NCBI RefSeq assembly: GCF_026213295.1
Contig: NC_079416.1
Location: forward strand, 440,001-504,000
DNA from: Gadus chalcogrammus
Taxonomy: Eukaryota; Chordata; Actinopteri; Gadiformes; Gadidae
DNA length: 64,000 nt
Direction of reading: 5' to 3'
The notes under the pieces were generated by a model. That model worked only from the letters and a program-made list of their open reading frames with translations, searched no databases and was not told the origin of the DNA. The position numbers and the translations under genes are program-made. Position 1 is the first letter of the stretch, and each line of letters starts with the position of its first letter. This document shows, piece by piece, positions 47,016-56,426 of the stretch.

Positions 47016-47543
47016 AAATAGTGCAGGCGCAAAACCAGGTTTTATACAGTAGCACATAAGGAGTGAGAAAGCTGCTGAGGCTCGACGTTACACTCTTACA
47101 AAAACAATCATTAGTTAGATATAAACGGCAGTAATTGATTCAGTAAGACTCCTTATCCATGTAAACGATCATTGTGACATCTGAATTCATTAATTATCTG
47201 AAATACACTGGGTGTGCGTGTGATGTTAAATGTTTGAACCAAGGTTAACGGTTAAAGTGTCAGAGAATGGGTGGTGATTTTTTGACGTCCTCCCATGATC
47301 TGAAGTGAGCGTGCGTGTTTGTGTTGGTGAAAGTTTAAGAAATGTACAACTGTCGGTTCAGCTCTCTGGTGCTCCCTGCTGGCAGTATCACTATACTGTC
47401 CTCATGTTTCACAAAAACAGTTTTGAGAGACGTTGTCAGTTTTTGTATGTTGCTTAAATCCTCCAAAGCGGTTGGCAGTAAACATCAGGTCACGGTACGC
47501 CACGGTAGGCCACGGAGGCAATGAGCTCGAGTTGAAAAAGAAA

Positions 47544-47663
47544 AAGCTTACAGCACCTGGTATTCCCAGGCGGTCTCCCATCCAAGTACTAACCAGGCCC
47601 GACCCTGCTTAGCTTCCGAGATCAAACGAGATCGGGCGTGTTCAGGGTGGTATGGCCGTAAGC
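47544..47663 (-). rRNA. 5S rRNA, one substitution
   Basis: gatcaaacgag in place of gatcagacgag; G-variant spacer. Confidence 0.93.
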
Positions 47664-48181
47664 AATTAGTGCTGGCGCAAAACCAGGTTTTATACAGTAG
47701 CACATAAGGAGTGAGAAAGCTGCTGAGGCTCGACGTTACACTTTTACAAAAACAATCATTAGTTAGATATAAACGGCAGTAATTGATTCAGTAGGACTCC
47801 TTATCCATGTAAACGATCATTGTGACATCTGAATTCATTAATTATCTGAAATACACTGCGTGTGCGTGTGATGTTAAATGTTTGAACCAAGGTTAACGGT
47901 TAAAGTGTCAGAGAATGGGTGGTGATTTTTTGACGTCCTCCCATGATCTGAAGTGAGCGTGCGTGTTTGTGTTGGTGAAAGTTTAAGAAATGTACAACTG
48001 TCGGTTCAGCTCTCTGGTGCTCCCTGCTGGCAGTATCACTATACTGTCCTCATGTTTCACAAAAATAGTTTTGAGAGACGTTGTCAGTTTTTGTATGTTG
48101 CTTAAATCCTCCAAAGCCGTAGGCAGTAAACATCAGGTCACGGTACGCCACGGAGTCAATGAGCTCGAGTTGAAAAAGAAA

Positions 48182-48301
48182 CAGCTTACAGCACCTGGTA
48201 TTCCCAGGCGGTCTCCCATCCAAGTACTAACCAGGCCCGACCCTGCTTAGCTTCCGAGATCAGACGAGATCGGGCGTGTTCAGGGTGGTATGGCCGTAAG
48301 C
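48182..48301 (-). rRNA. 5S rRNA
   Basis: The terminator T-run is broken (gaaacagctt on the plus strand); the spacer lacks the 10-bp motif. Last gene before the retrovirus. Confidence 0.94.
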
Positions 48302-48651
48302 AATTAGTGCAGGCGCAAAACCAGGATTTATACAGTAGCACATAAGGAGTGAGAAAGCTGCTGAGGCTCGACGTTACACTCTTACAAAAACAATCATTAG
48401 TTAGATATAAACGGCAGTAATTGATTCAGTAGGACTCCTTATCCATGTAAACGATCATTGTGACATCTGAATTCATTAATTATCTGAAATACACTGCGTG
48501 TGCGTGTGATGTTAAATGTTTGAACCAAGGTTAACGGTTAAAGTGTCAGAGAATGGGTGGTGATTTTTTGACGTCCTCCCATGATCTGAAGTGAGCGTGC
48601 GTGTTTGTGTTGGTGAAAGTTTAAGAAATGTACAACTGTCGGTTCAGCTCT

Positions 48652-49065
48652 TATTGAAGATTAACCGAGATATAAAACACTTAGACTAATTCAAGAGAGA
48701 GAGTAGAATGAAAACGAGGGGTCCGGAGCAAGAATTGACAAAAGACTTTATCGTGCAGAAAAACAACAACGACAACAGCCTGAGTGGGTTTGCAAAGTCA
48801 CTCTCGTTCACAAACTGCGGCGTCTTTTTATGCACACAAACAGAACAGCTTCTCCTTGAGGTGTCTGCCTCCATTCAGTCATAAATCCACTTTACCCTGA
48901 ATGGTCAGAAAATAGACAACAAATGGTCTGCAAAGATAGCCCTGCTCCTTTTTAGGGGGGCTCCATCTGTTCTAAACCCAGACACCTAGGCACCGTGTGT
49001 TTTCCACTATTAAGCATAAAATACCTCATAATAATCACAGAATATAATCAGTAATTTCTACCACA
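48652..49065 (-). repeat. retrovirus 3' LTR
   Basis: 414 bp. It starts TGTGGTAG on the minus strand right after the PPT and ends CTTCAATA at the 5S spacer. It differs from the other LTR in one base of the TATA flank (tatgcac versus tatacac) and one near the U3 start (aaaatacc versus aaaagacc). Termini are TG...TA rather than TG...CA. Confidence 0.93.
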
Positions 49066-49068
49066 CAT

Positions 49069-49081
49069 CCCCCCTTTTTTG
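49069..49081 (-). promoter_or_regulatory. polypurine tract
   Basis: The minus strand reads AAAAAAGGGGGG just upstream of the 3' LTR; it serves as the plus-strand DNA primer in retroviral reverse transcription. Confidence 0.85.
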
Positions 49082-49664
49082 TAAGATAAGATCACAACAA
49101 AAACATAACAGTCGTTTAGGCTATATTTTGCACTACATTTGATCATCATTAAAAACCTTTAAGCATGTTCACGAATCTCAAACTGCATAATTCTCAGGAT
49201 TTTAAACCTGTTTAAGGCAAAAAGATCTATCAAATGTAGAATACAAACTAGAATTCACACATAACATAGTATTTTCAGCATGCATTGAAAATTAGCATTT
49301 CAGAATATATGGCATAAAAATATGAAACTCAAAAAATGACATTTCAAAAAATCAGTAAACAATAGAAATCAAAAATAAAAAGAAATAAAAAGAAATAAAA
49401 ACTTAGATTGTAAACAAGCCTGCATAGATTTGGATAGCTCTGATTATTGTCATGCACCGGTATACTATATAAACGTGGGGGGTTAGGGCATTGTGGTTGT
49501 TGCTCCTGTTTGCAGCCACCAGCCCTGAAACCCCTTAGTCCAATGTCCATTTGTTCAAACTGTCTGAAATGGTTGTGTTTCTCATGGAGAGGTCACCAGT
49601 TAAGAAAATAGGACCTCCCTCAGATGTCCGATTTTCACATTCCGGTCTCCTTTCTAGTGTCACT
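49082..49664 (-). other. retrovirus segment between env and PPT
   Basis: About 580 bp, AT-rich. I see no convincing ORF or accessory gene. Confidence 0.5.
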
Positions 49665-50909
49665 CTAATCTATCTTCCCATAAAGCATCCTCTCCCACTC
49701 CCCCGACTCCTCTATGCCAGTCACCATGAGGGCCATCTCTTTAGAAAGCCTGGATGCTATTACGGATCTGACTATGGGAATGCAGCAGCAGAAGATCAGA
49801 CCCATCACTGTTAGTACTATTAGGAGCACTACACCTATCTTTGCGAACATCATTCCCCACATACCAAACTTTGTTTCAAGCCATCCAAACATTCCCTGAT
49901 CATGGCCTGCGTTTTCCTTTAACTCTTTTCTTAAACGTTTTAAATTGTTCATTGCAAGTGTGAATGATCCATCTGGGGCAGTATTATTTGGGATGAAGGT
50001 ACAACACATTTCACCTATAAGATCACAAACTCCCCCCCTTTCTGCTAGAAGCCAATCTAAAGCCTGTCTGTTCTGCCAAGCCACAGCGCTTGTGGCTGTC
50101 AGCTGCTCGCCCAATGCAGATAATGCATCATCTGTGTAGTTAATGAACCTCTGTTGGTTGTAAAATATATAATTGATCCATTCCGCATTTTTAGTAATTC
50201 CGATTGCTGGCAGTAGTGCCTCAAATCCTGCTGCTACTTCACTTCGTGCCTTAAATTTATCGGGTATTCCCCTGGGTTGTCCTATTTTATCAATTTTTAT
50301 GTTCTCGTCTGCCTCGTATGCTCTCTTCCGCCTGTTTAGGTTATCTGTTTGTAAGTTATCGACAACATCTTTTATTGATGGTAGTATTGCAATCTCCGTA
50401 ACCACTTGGACTTTTGCGCATCGTCCTCTCCACATTTTAGCAAGTACGGGACGAATAATGTTATTACCGCAAAGCCAAAACTGATCTGCCACCACTCTGT
50501 CCTGGCTCACGAATGCTCCATCACTCCATAGTATTGACATGTAGTTCTCTCTAGACTTCTGCTGAGAGCCTGGTAAAAGCTGAACATTTTTAATCGCAGG
50601 TGATTGATATAACAATCGTTTCCCGTTTATATCGAATAGGGTGACATTCCAAATTATGCTACATTGTTCCTCTGGTATACTACCTACATCGCTGGCATTT
50701 TTGTTTCCTTCGTCATTTTGAAAGCATTCTAAGCCTTCTTCAATTTGAAAATTGGTTTGTTTCGGTCGTGTTACTTCGCCTATTTCTTGTGATAGGGTTA
50801 TGTCAAATTCTCGGCATCTTTTCATGATTACATTCCATGGCATTCCGTCATATTTATCTTCAAGATATTTGTTATGTTGACTCGATCCTAACAGCAGAAA
50901 ACATTTCAT
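49665..50909 (-). CDS. env: retroviral env, SU C-terminal part and TM
   Basis: A 414-codon frame holding the end of the surface subunit and the transmembrane subunit. A furin site RRKR lies at about 193-196. The heptad-rich ectodomain is followed by an immunosuppressive-domain-like segment starting QNRQALDWLL (about 279) and the class I CX6CC motif (C295, C302, C303). A membrane span lies at about 357-380, followed by a short cytoplasmic tail. TM drives fusion of viral and host membranes. The ATG at 50907 overlaps the stop of the upstream env frame (ATGA) and is probably not a real start: the coding look of the frame continues upstream of it, which points to a one-base indel close by, near an A-run at about 50926. 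Confidence 0.85.
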   Translation of the reverse strand: MKCFLLLGSSQHNKYLEDKYDGMPWNVIMKRCREFDITLSQEIGEVTRPKQTNFQIEEGLECFQNDEGNKNASDVGSIPEEQCSIIWNVTLFDINGKRLLYQSPAIKNVQLLPGSQQKSRENYMSILWSDGAFVSQDRVVADQFWLCGNNIIRPVLAKMWRGRCAKVQVVTEIAILPSIKDVVDNLQTDNLNRRKRAYEADENIKIDKIGQPRGIPDKFKARSEVAAGFEALLPAIGITKNAEWINYIFYNQQRFINYTDDALSALGEQLTATSAVAWQNRQALDWLLAERGGVCDLIGEMCCTFIPNNTAPDGSFTLAMNNLKRLRKELKENAGHDQGMFGWLETKFGMWGMMFAKIGVVLLIVLTVMGLIFCCCIPIVRSVIASRLSKEMALMVTGIEESGEWERMLYGKID

Positions 50910-52234
50910 TGAACATATAACGTACTTTTCTGATATGGAATACCCTCTGTTCGTGTTCTATTTAAATTGACCTCTATATCATGCTCCTGCTGCGTCCGTT
51001 CTTCTAAGCAAAATTCAAAATCATATTTAGTATTTACGACATACATTGCATCCTGACGATTTTTGCTGCACAAATAACAGCTGTCTGCCTCTATTTGTTT
51101 TCCAGTAAATTCGACCCATTTATACCACCTATTGGCTTTGGCCTGTCTAAACAGTTGGTCAGAGGTTTTGACGCTGATGAGGCCACTGGGATCAGGTTTA
51201 AATTGTTTTAGGGTCCTAGCTGTCGAGCGGCGACCAAGTTTTTTAGTTTTATTACCCTCTCGAACAGTTGTCTGTTCTACAAGAGTCTCTTCAAGAGACA
51301 TTGAGGTTGATGTTAAGATCCTTGTCGCCATAGTTTCTGAATTTACCATTGATATTGCGGTTGCCAGTGTTACTATATTATCCTCTTTAGACATTTTCAT
51401 ACTAGCCAAAGTGATCACCTCTACTTTGGCTAGTATTGTTGTTAGTTGTATTTGACTCTGAGCAGTTGCTGCTATACCATTTGTTGTTAGTTGTATTTGA
51501 CTCTGAGCAGTTGCTGCTGTACCATTTGTTGTTAGTTGTATTTGATCACTCATGACTGTTGTTATTTCTCTAATTGGAGTTATGTTAGTGGTTGCTAGTA
51601 TTGTGGTTGCCTCTTTAACAGAAGTTATATCAGTGACTGAAGGGTGTGCTAACTCCCTGATATCAGAAGTTTTGTTAGTCTTCCCATTATCCCCAACTGG
51701 AGGTTGATCTTTGATTACACAAGGGTCGTCTGCTTCTAATGTAAAATTGAACGTTCTGTCTGATACTGTTTTAAAAAATATATGTTCTCTCATATTTAAT
51801 TCATACTTTCTTTTATAGTCCCATGCTTTTCCAGACGTTACTGTTAAACACCATTTCATTGGATTAAATTGGATATTTACTTCACACCATTTTTCCCTAT
51901 GCACATGATTCTGGCGGGAGGTTAATGCACATAACGGTTGGTTATCCGACATAACAGTAAACACAAATTCATTCATTCGGTCCTGCGGTGGTATCTGAGC
52001 ATATAAAACAATTTTCCCTTTGTTGTCAACCAGTCCTGAATGATTTTGGGCCGGATTATCCTGTGTTCCTCTCTGGCTTTCTTCAGTAGGCCTATCACCC
52101 CCTAATACCTGGCCCTTCCAGGTTTGTGTTGTCCCCGTGGTTTCATCCTTCCTCTGGGTCTGTGCTTGTGCCAGCGAAATCTGGCACAACCCGTAAAGGA
52201 TCAGAAACAGGCTCCCCGTTTTCAGCAACATCAT
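50906..52234 (-). CDS. env: retroviral env, signal peptide and SU N-terminal part (frameshifted)
   Basis: The likely start is the ATG at 52232-52234, directly before a hydrophobic signal peptide (MLLKTGSLFLILYG). The frame is open further up to 52561, overlapping the end of pol as in gammaretroviruses. The Cys-containing N-terminal receptor-binding part is followed by a Thr-rich, mucin-like middle with 15-residue repeats (51438-51553) and a Cys-rich segment (CYLCSK). The frame ends in a stop at 50906-50908, while the rest of env continues in another frame. The messenger would be spliced from the donor near 59868. SU binds the cell receptor. As it stands, this copy cannot make a full Env. Confidence 0.8.
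   Translation of the reverse strand: MMLLKTGSLFLILYGLCQISLAQAQTQRKDETTGTTQTWKGQVLGGDRPTEESQRGTQDNPAQNHSGLVDNKGKIVLYAQIPPQDRMNEFVFTVMSDNQPLCALTSRQNHVHREKWCEVNIQFNPMKWCLTVTSGKAWDYKRKYELNMREHIFFKTVSDRTFNFTLEADDPCVIKDQPPVGDNGKTNKTSDIRELAHPSVTDITSVKEATTILATTNITPIREITTVMSDQIQLTTNGTAATAQSQIQLTTNGIAATAQSQIQLTTILAKVEVITLASMKMSKEDNIVTLATAISMVNSETMATRILTSTSMSLEETLVEQTTVREGNKTKKLGRRSTARTLKQFKPDPSGLISVKTSDQLFRQAKANRWYKWVEFTGKQIEADSCYLCSKNRQDAMYVVNTKYDFEFCLEERTQQEHDIEVNLNRTRTEGIPYQKSTLYVQ
51438..51553 (-). repeat. 45-bp tandem repeat in env
   Basis: About two and a half copies of a 45-bp unit encoding a Gln/Thr/Asn/Ala-rich 15-residue block (QIQLTTNG...AQS). Copies differ by one or two bases. A likely source of length variation in the mucin-like part of SU. 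Confidence 0.8.
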
Positions 52235-53204
52235 GTTGCTGAATCTCTTGGCTCGACTGGATCTGGTCCTGGGGCAGCTGGTCAGCCCCACGTGTGTCTG
52301 CGTCTGGCTCCTCCTCCTCACGATCGTCTCTGGCTTTGGGTTGAGCAGCTTTTGTGCAGTGGTTGAGATGATACCACGTGGCACTTCCTTCCACTTGGAT
52401 GGCTGTTGGTGTTGCGCTGGTGACTTTGTATGGTCCTTCTCGCCTGGGTTCGTTCCACTTCCTCCTGAAGACTCTGATGTACACGTGGTCACCCGGCTCC
52501 ACCCCCCTTGGTGATTCCTCCTCCAACTCTGGAACTCTGCTTTTCTCCTGTTGCAAAACAAGCCTGTGTATGCCAGTCAGTTGTCCCATATAGCGTCTTA
52601 ATTCAGTTTCCAATTGTTCTAATGGAGGTCCTTTATGAGGCCCTCGAATGACAGGTGAAGGCATGGGTCGACCCGTAAGCATTTCATGCGGGGTTAGATG
52701 CGTCGTTCTGTTAGCTTGCATGCGATAACTCATTAGTGCCAGTGGTAATGCATCAATCCAATTCAATTTAGTACTTGCACAAATTTTGTTAATTTTTGTT
52801 TTTAGCGTCCCATTCACTCTTTCCACCATACCTTGTGATTGAGGATGGTAGACGCAGCCTAATCTTTGTTTGACATGCAAATGCTGGATTACTTGTTTTA
52901 GTGTTTTCTGAATAAAAGCAGCCCCGTTGTCTGAACTTATTTCTGACGGAATTCCAAACCTTGGCATGACTTCTCTGGTTAGAAATTTGATCACTGTAGC
53001 TGCACTTTGGTCTTTTGATGGGACTGCTTCTACCCATCTGCTAAACCTGTCTATGATAACTAACATATACCTTTTACCACCTATACTTTTAATCATGTCA
53101 ACATAGTCCATGACCAAATGTCTAAATGGTCCTTCAGGTGTAGGAATGTGCCCCAATGGAGTAGTGATTGTTTTTCTTACATTGTTTTTTGCACATACTC
53201 CACA
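52143..53204 (-). CDS. pol: retroviral pol C-terminal part: integrase
   Basis: This continues the frame of 53205-56426 after an in-frame UAG. It opens with the CGVC half of the HHCC zinc finger, whose two His codons lie just before the stop. The catalytic core has D,D-35-E. Counting from the internal ATG at 53154-53156, D17 is in MDYVD, D76 in SSDNG and E112 in MVERVNG. The C-terminal part resembles class I integrases (HVYIRVFRRKW...GPYKV). Integrase joins viral DNA to the chromosome. The end overlaps env by about 90 bp. The UAG separates this part from the RT unless it is read through. Confidence 0.88.
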   Translation of the reverse strand, partial: CGVCAKNNVRKTITTPLGHIPTPEGPFRHLVMDYVDMIKSIGGKRYMLVIIDRFSRWVEAVPSKDQSAATVIKFLTREVMPRFGIPSEISSDNGAAFIQKTLKQVIQHLHVKQRLGCVYHPQSQGMVERVNGTLKTKINKICASTKLNWIDALPLALMSYRMQANRTTHLTPHEMLTGRPMPSPVIRGPHKGPPLEQLETELRRYMGQLTGIHRLVLQQEKSRVPELEEESPRGVEPGDHVYIRVFRRKWNEPRREGPYKVTSATPTAIQVEGSATWYHLNHCTKAAQPKARDDREEEEPDADTRGADQLPQDQIQSSQEIQQHDVAENGEPVSDPLRVVPDFAGTSTDPEEG

Positions 53205-56200
53205 CTAATTTAGCTGGTAATCGATCATTGTTTGCAAGTATGGTGAAGAAAAACCTTGTTTTCTAATTCTCCTCAAAACCTCCCCCCTTGCGCAATGGTC
53301 AAAACCGTGCGCATTAGTGATGAGTAACCCCAACAGTGCCGTAGGCGCCAACATCATCCCGTCATGAGTTCTCCATAACCCTGCGGGGGAGCGTATAGCA
53401 CCTCTTTTCAGCCACATGTTCTGCTCATAGACACCAGCTTTCTCCTGCATGCGGACAATGTCGTCCTCAGTAGGCGCGGCCTCAGGCATGGATAATACTG
53501 ACTGGATTGCCCTGCAGCTGTCCGAAGCTACTTTTGCAGCCTCATCTGCAGCGTTATTACCTTTCGTGATATTATCAATGCCCTTTCTGTGCGCTCGACA
53601 TTTGATTATCGCCACTTGTTTTGGCAGCATCAACGCCGACATCAATTCCACAATCTGATTACAATGCAATATGGGGGATCCATCAGTTTTCTTAAACCCC
53701 CTCATTTTCCACACTGCCCCGAACAAATGACATACGCCGTGCGCATATGCAGAGTCTGTGTAGATGTTCACCGATCTACCCGCCCCCTCTTGACAGGCCG
53801 CTGTAAGAGCCTTCAACTCAGCCAACTGTGCCGAGCATGGCTGTGCGCACTGTGAACTACGAACAACAGCGAATGTGTGGTCCGGATTCTGTCTAACCAC
53901 TGCAAAACCTGCATGGTTACCCAAATGATCTCTGAAACATGATCCATCCACAAAGAAATCCTCTTCTGCCCCAACCATGGGCTCAGACAATAGATCGGGC
54001 CTTAGTTTAGTAAAAGTGAGAGAATCCGCCACACAGTCATGTGGTGTCCCTTCAAAATCATGTGGAATTCTGTCTGCTGGATTCACCGTGAAACATTTTT
54101 CTATTGTTACATCTGGAAATGTTAGTAATGCCAAATAATCCAACAACCTAGCGTCCGTTAACACAAACTTTCCTTTCTCAATCAACTCTGTGATTTTGTG
54201 ATGTGTCCGAATCGTCACCGGATACCCCATTGTGATGGATGAGGCCTTGTCATAGGCATATTGTACTGCAGCCAATCCTTGGTAACACGGTGGGTAGCCC
54301 TGTGCTACCGCATCCAACTTTGTGCTGTAGTATGCTATTGGTTGACTCCGCCTACCAACACACAAGTCCTGCATTAACACTGCTGATGCATAGCCCTGAC
54401 TCCTATTCGCTACATACAACAGGAACGGCTTGGTGTAATCTGGAATTGCCAATGTGCTTGCCCCTTGCATTTCACGTTTTATGCTTTCGAATGCCGCTGA
54501 TGCATCTATATTCCATGTTAACCGAGCTTGTAGGTTAGTTGTTCCTGCCTCCTTCATGATGTCTCGCAATGACGCAGTTTTTAAAGCATAGTTCTCTATC
54601 CAATCTGAACTAAACCCTGTCATCCCCAAAAAGGTCATCATGTGTCTGACTGTTTCTGGTTTGGGTGCTTTACCAATCCCTTCTAGCTGACTAGGAGCTA
54701 TGGTTTTAGTTTGATGTGCTACCAACCTGCCTAGATATTCAACCTCTGTCTGACAATATTGTAATTTCTTCTCTGACACCTTGTGTCCGCCTTTTTCCAA
54801 TTTTCTTAATACAGACATGGAGTCCTCGTGACATTGTTCCATTGTGGGGGAACATATCAGAAGATCATCCACATACTGTATCAGAATTCCATGCAATTCT
54901 AATTCCTCCAAATCATTCTTCAGCACTTGATTAAACAAATGTGGAGAATGTTTGAATCCTTGTGGCATCCTTGTGTATGTGTATTGTTTACCTTTATACG
55001 TGAATGCAAATAAGTGTCTGCTTTCCTCCGCAAGCGGCACACTGAAAAATGCTCCACATAAGTCAATTACTGTAAAGTACTTAGCATCTGGAGGGATGTT
55101 GGTCAGCAGCGTGTGTGGATTTGGAACTTCTGCATGCATATCTTCAACAACATCATTTACAGCTCGTAGATCATGCACCAACCGCCACTTTTCTTTGTCA
55201 GCTTTTAACACTGGAAGCAGAGGAGTGTTACAGTTGCTTTTGGTCTCTATTAGTACTCCCGCTGTTATAAGACCTTCTATGGTAGAGGCTATTCCTATCT
55301 CTGCTGCTGGTTTCATGTAATACTGCCTTCGCCATGGTAGCTTAACATTTTGTCTAGTCCGGACTACCACTGGGCTAGCTGAATGTACTAAACCCACATC
55401 TGTATCGAACCTTGACCACACCTTTCCAGGTATGGCTGCCAACATTTCTTTTCTCATCTCATTCCGCCTATCACATGGTTCCTCTACTGTCATCTGCCGT
55501 TTTTTCTGAACCACCTCCACTTCCTGTAAGATTCCTGTCATATGCGCATAACACAGAATCTTCAAAAACTTCCCGCAACATGACATGAGAACCAACGGAT
55601 TCTCTGTGTTTTCCCAAGTTTGTTGTTTTTCATTAAACATCATTTCCCCCAGATCTTTTGCTTCAAATCCCCTGTTTATTAACAATGTTACATGGGCAGC
55701 TTTGTTAGTGTTTTTAAACCAATCCTTTATAGCCGATGATTGATCTGTATCTTGTATCATCATGGCTGCTCCTTGTGGCCCAATTACCATGTACTGTGAC
55801 TCTATCTCTGCTGCTTTTCCTGCCGCTTTCTCCTGCCATTCGTTTTCCAAATCTGGGGCCTGTGTTGGGTCATACATTAAAGTGCAATGATATCCTATCC
55901 TTGACTCCCTTGCATTTGGGATCTGAGCCTTGATGTAGCTACCCCATTTCCCCACTGTCTCTTTTACCTGGTCTTGAATTCTCCCTATCCAATATACATT
56001 TGCAGTGTCAGGCTTTGATAGAGTCATTTGAGATGCTGTTCCTGCGGTTTCAATCATTATGCCCTGTGGTGTACATAATATCTGCAATCCTAATTTACAC
56101 AATGCATCTCTTCCAATCAAATTAACCGGTGTAGTGTCTGATACCAAGATGGGTAGCTTGGCTGTACGTCCGTACAGTTTTAGCATTACTGGAGCTGTCA

Positions 56201-56426
56201 TAGGTATTAACTGCGTGTGTCCCGAGAATCCTACAGTTTTGGCGAATTTTCCTGCCATGGGGAGGTGAGAGGCATATTTTGAACCTACGCAAGTGTAAGT
56301 GGCTCCAGTATCAGCCATCATTGGCGTGCCTCTATCATTTATCAGAACCTGCAGTATTGGTTCCTCATCAGCTCGTTTTGTGATTGCTACAAGCTGACCC
56401 TCCCCCTGTGGACTCTCTGGGCACCC
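53205..56426 (-). CDS. pol: retroviral pro-pol: protease, 2H-like domain, RT, RNase H
   Basis: Same frame as gag, open from the codon after the gag UAG; translation would come by readthrough, so the ATG at 56321 is not needed. Counted from that ATG: protease with DTGAT at 4-8 and LIGRD at 68-72; a 2H-phosphoesterase-like region at about 105-232; RT about 325-590 with D420 (TVIDLCGAF), MPQGF (452-456) and YVDD (483-486); connection; RNase H with D792, E834 and D855. The integrase zinc-finger histidines (HGFDH) are near the end. A UAG at 53205-53207 then cuts the frame between the HH and CC halves of that finger. RT and RNase H make the proviral DNA. All catalytic residues I looked for are present. 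Confidence 0.92.
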   Translation of the reverse strand, partial: GCPESPQGEGQLVAITKRADEEPILQVLINDRGTPMMADTGATYTCVGSKYASHLPMAGKFAKTVGFSGHTQLIPMTAPVMLKLYGRTAKLPILVSDTTPVNLIGRDALCKLGLQILCTPQGIMIETAGTASQMTLSKPDTANVYWIGRIQDQVKETVGKWGSYIKAQIPNARESRIGYHCTLMYDPTQAPDLENEWQEKAAGKAAEIESQYMVIGPQGAAMMIQDTDQSSAIKDWFKNTNKAAHVTLLINRGFEAKDLGEMMFNEKQQTWENTENPLVLMSCCGKFLKILCYAHMTGILQEVEVVQKKRQMTVEEPCDRRNEMRKEMLAAIPGKVWSRFDTDVGLVHSASPVVVRTRQNVKLPWRRQYYMKPAAEIGIASTIEGLITAGVLIETKSNCNTPLLPVLKADKEKWRLVHDLRAVNDVVEDMHAEVPNPHTLLTNIPPDAKYFTVIDLCGAFFSVPLAEESRHLFAFTYKGKQYTYTRMPQGFKHSPHLFNQVLKNDLEELELHGILIQYVDDLLICSPTMEQCHEDSMSVLRKLEKGGHKVSEKKLQYCQTEVEYLGRLVAHQTKTIAPSQLEGIGKAPKPETVRHMMTFLGMTGFSSDWIENYALKTASLRDIMKEAGTTNLQARLTWNIDASAAFESIKREMQGASTLAIPDYTKPFLLYVANRSQGYASAVLMQDLCVGRRSQPIAYYSTKLDAVAQGYPPCYQGLAAVQYAYDKASSITMGYPVTIRTHHKITELIEKGKFVLTDARLLDYLALLTFPDVTIEKCFTVNPADRIPHDFEGTPHDCVADSLTFTKLRPDLLSEPMVGAEEDFFVDGSCFRDHLGNHAGFAVVRQNPDHTFAVVRSSQCAQPCSAQLAELKALTAACQEGAGRSVNIYTDSAYAHGVCHLFGAVWKMRGFKKTDGSPILHCNQIVELMSALMLPKQVAIIKCRAHRKGIDNITKGNNAADEAAKVASDSCRAIQSVLSMPEAAPTEDDIVRMQEKAGVYEQNMWLKRGAIRSPAGLWRTHDGMMLAPTALLGLLITNAHGFDHCARGEVLRRIRKQGFSSPYLQTMIDYQLN
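55626..56009 (-). other. 2H phosphoesterase-like region in pol
   Basis: About 128 residues between protease and RT, where gammaretroviruses normally have only a short link. Two His-x-Thr-hydrophobic motifs are visible: HCTL (His codon 55887-55889) and HVTL (His codon 55692-55694), 65 residues apart. A strand plus an amphipathic helix precede the first motif, and helix, strands and helix lie between the two, as in LigT/AKAP7-like 2H folds. Known 2H enzymes cut 2',5'-linked oligoadenylates, cyclic nucleotides or RNA cyclic phosphates. The motif spacing is somewhat shorter than the usual 75-90. Function here is inferred. Confidence 0.5.
56367..56398 (-). promoter_or_regulatory. possible readthrough stem-loop after gag UAG
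   Basis: 10-bp stem (56389-56398 with 56367-56376, two G-U pairs) and 12-nt loop, starting 28 nt after the UAG at 56427-56429, which is followed by GGG. Gammaretroviruses use a downstream RNA structure to promote UAG readthrough. The distance here is longer than in murine leukaemia virus, so this is tentative. Confidence 0.4.

Larger units (their letters stand above)
38590..48651 (-). repeat. 5S rDNA array block D
   Basis: Fifteen complete 5S genes plus end pieces. More variable than B and C: units of 638, 648, 649 and 655 bp, four units lacking a 10-bp spacer motif, single-base insertions in genes, a 7-base duplication at 44297-44423, and more substitutions towards 48 kb. The last spacer is cut by the retrovirus. 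Confidence 0.97.

Noticed and set aside
48686..48874. 62-codon ORF present in both retroviral LTRs
   Set aside because: It is within U3/R, spans the TATA region, and shows no homology that I recognise. Its duplication follows from the LTRs.
49344..49550. Possible accessory gene between env and the 3' LTR
   Set aside because: 68 codons, Lys/Phe-biased from AT-rich DNA, no start context or domain. Nothing supports a gene.
50906..50909. The ATGA overlap of the two env frames as a translational coupling site
   Set aside because: Env is a single spliced product in known class I viruses, and the downstream frame looks coding above its ATG. A nearby one-base indel is the simpler reading.
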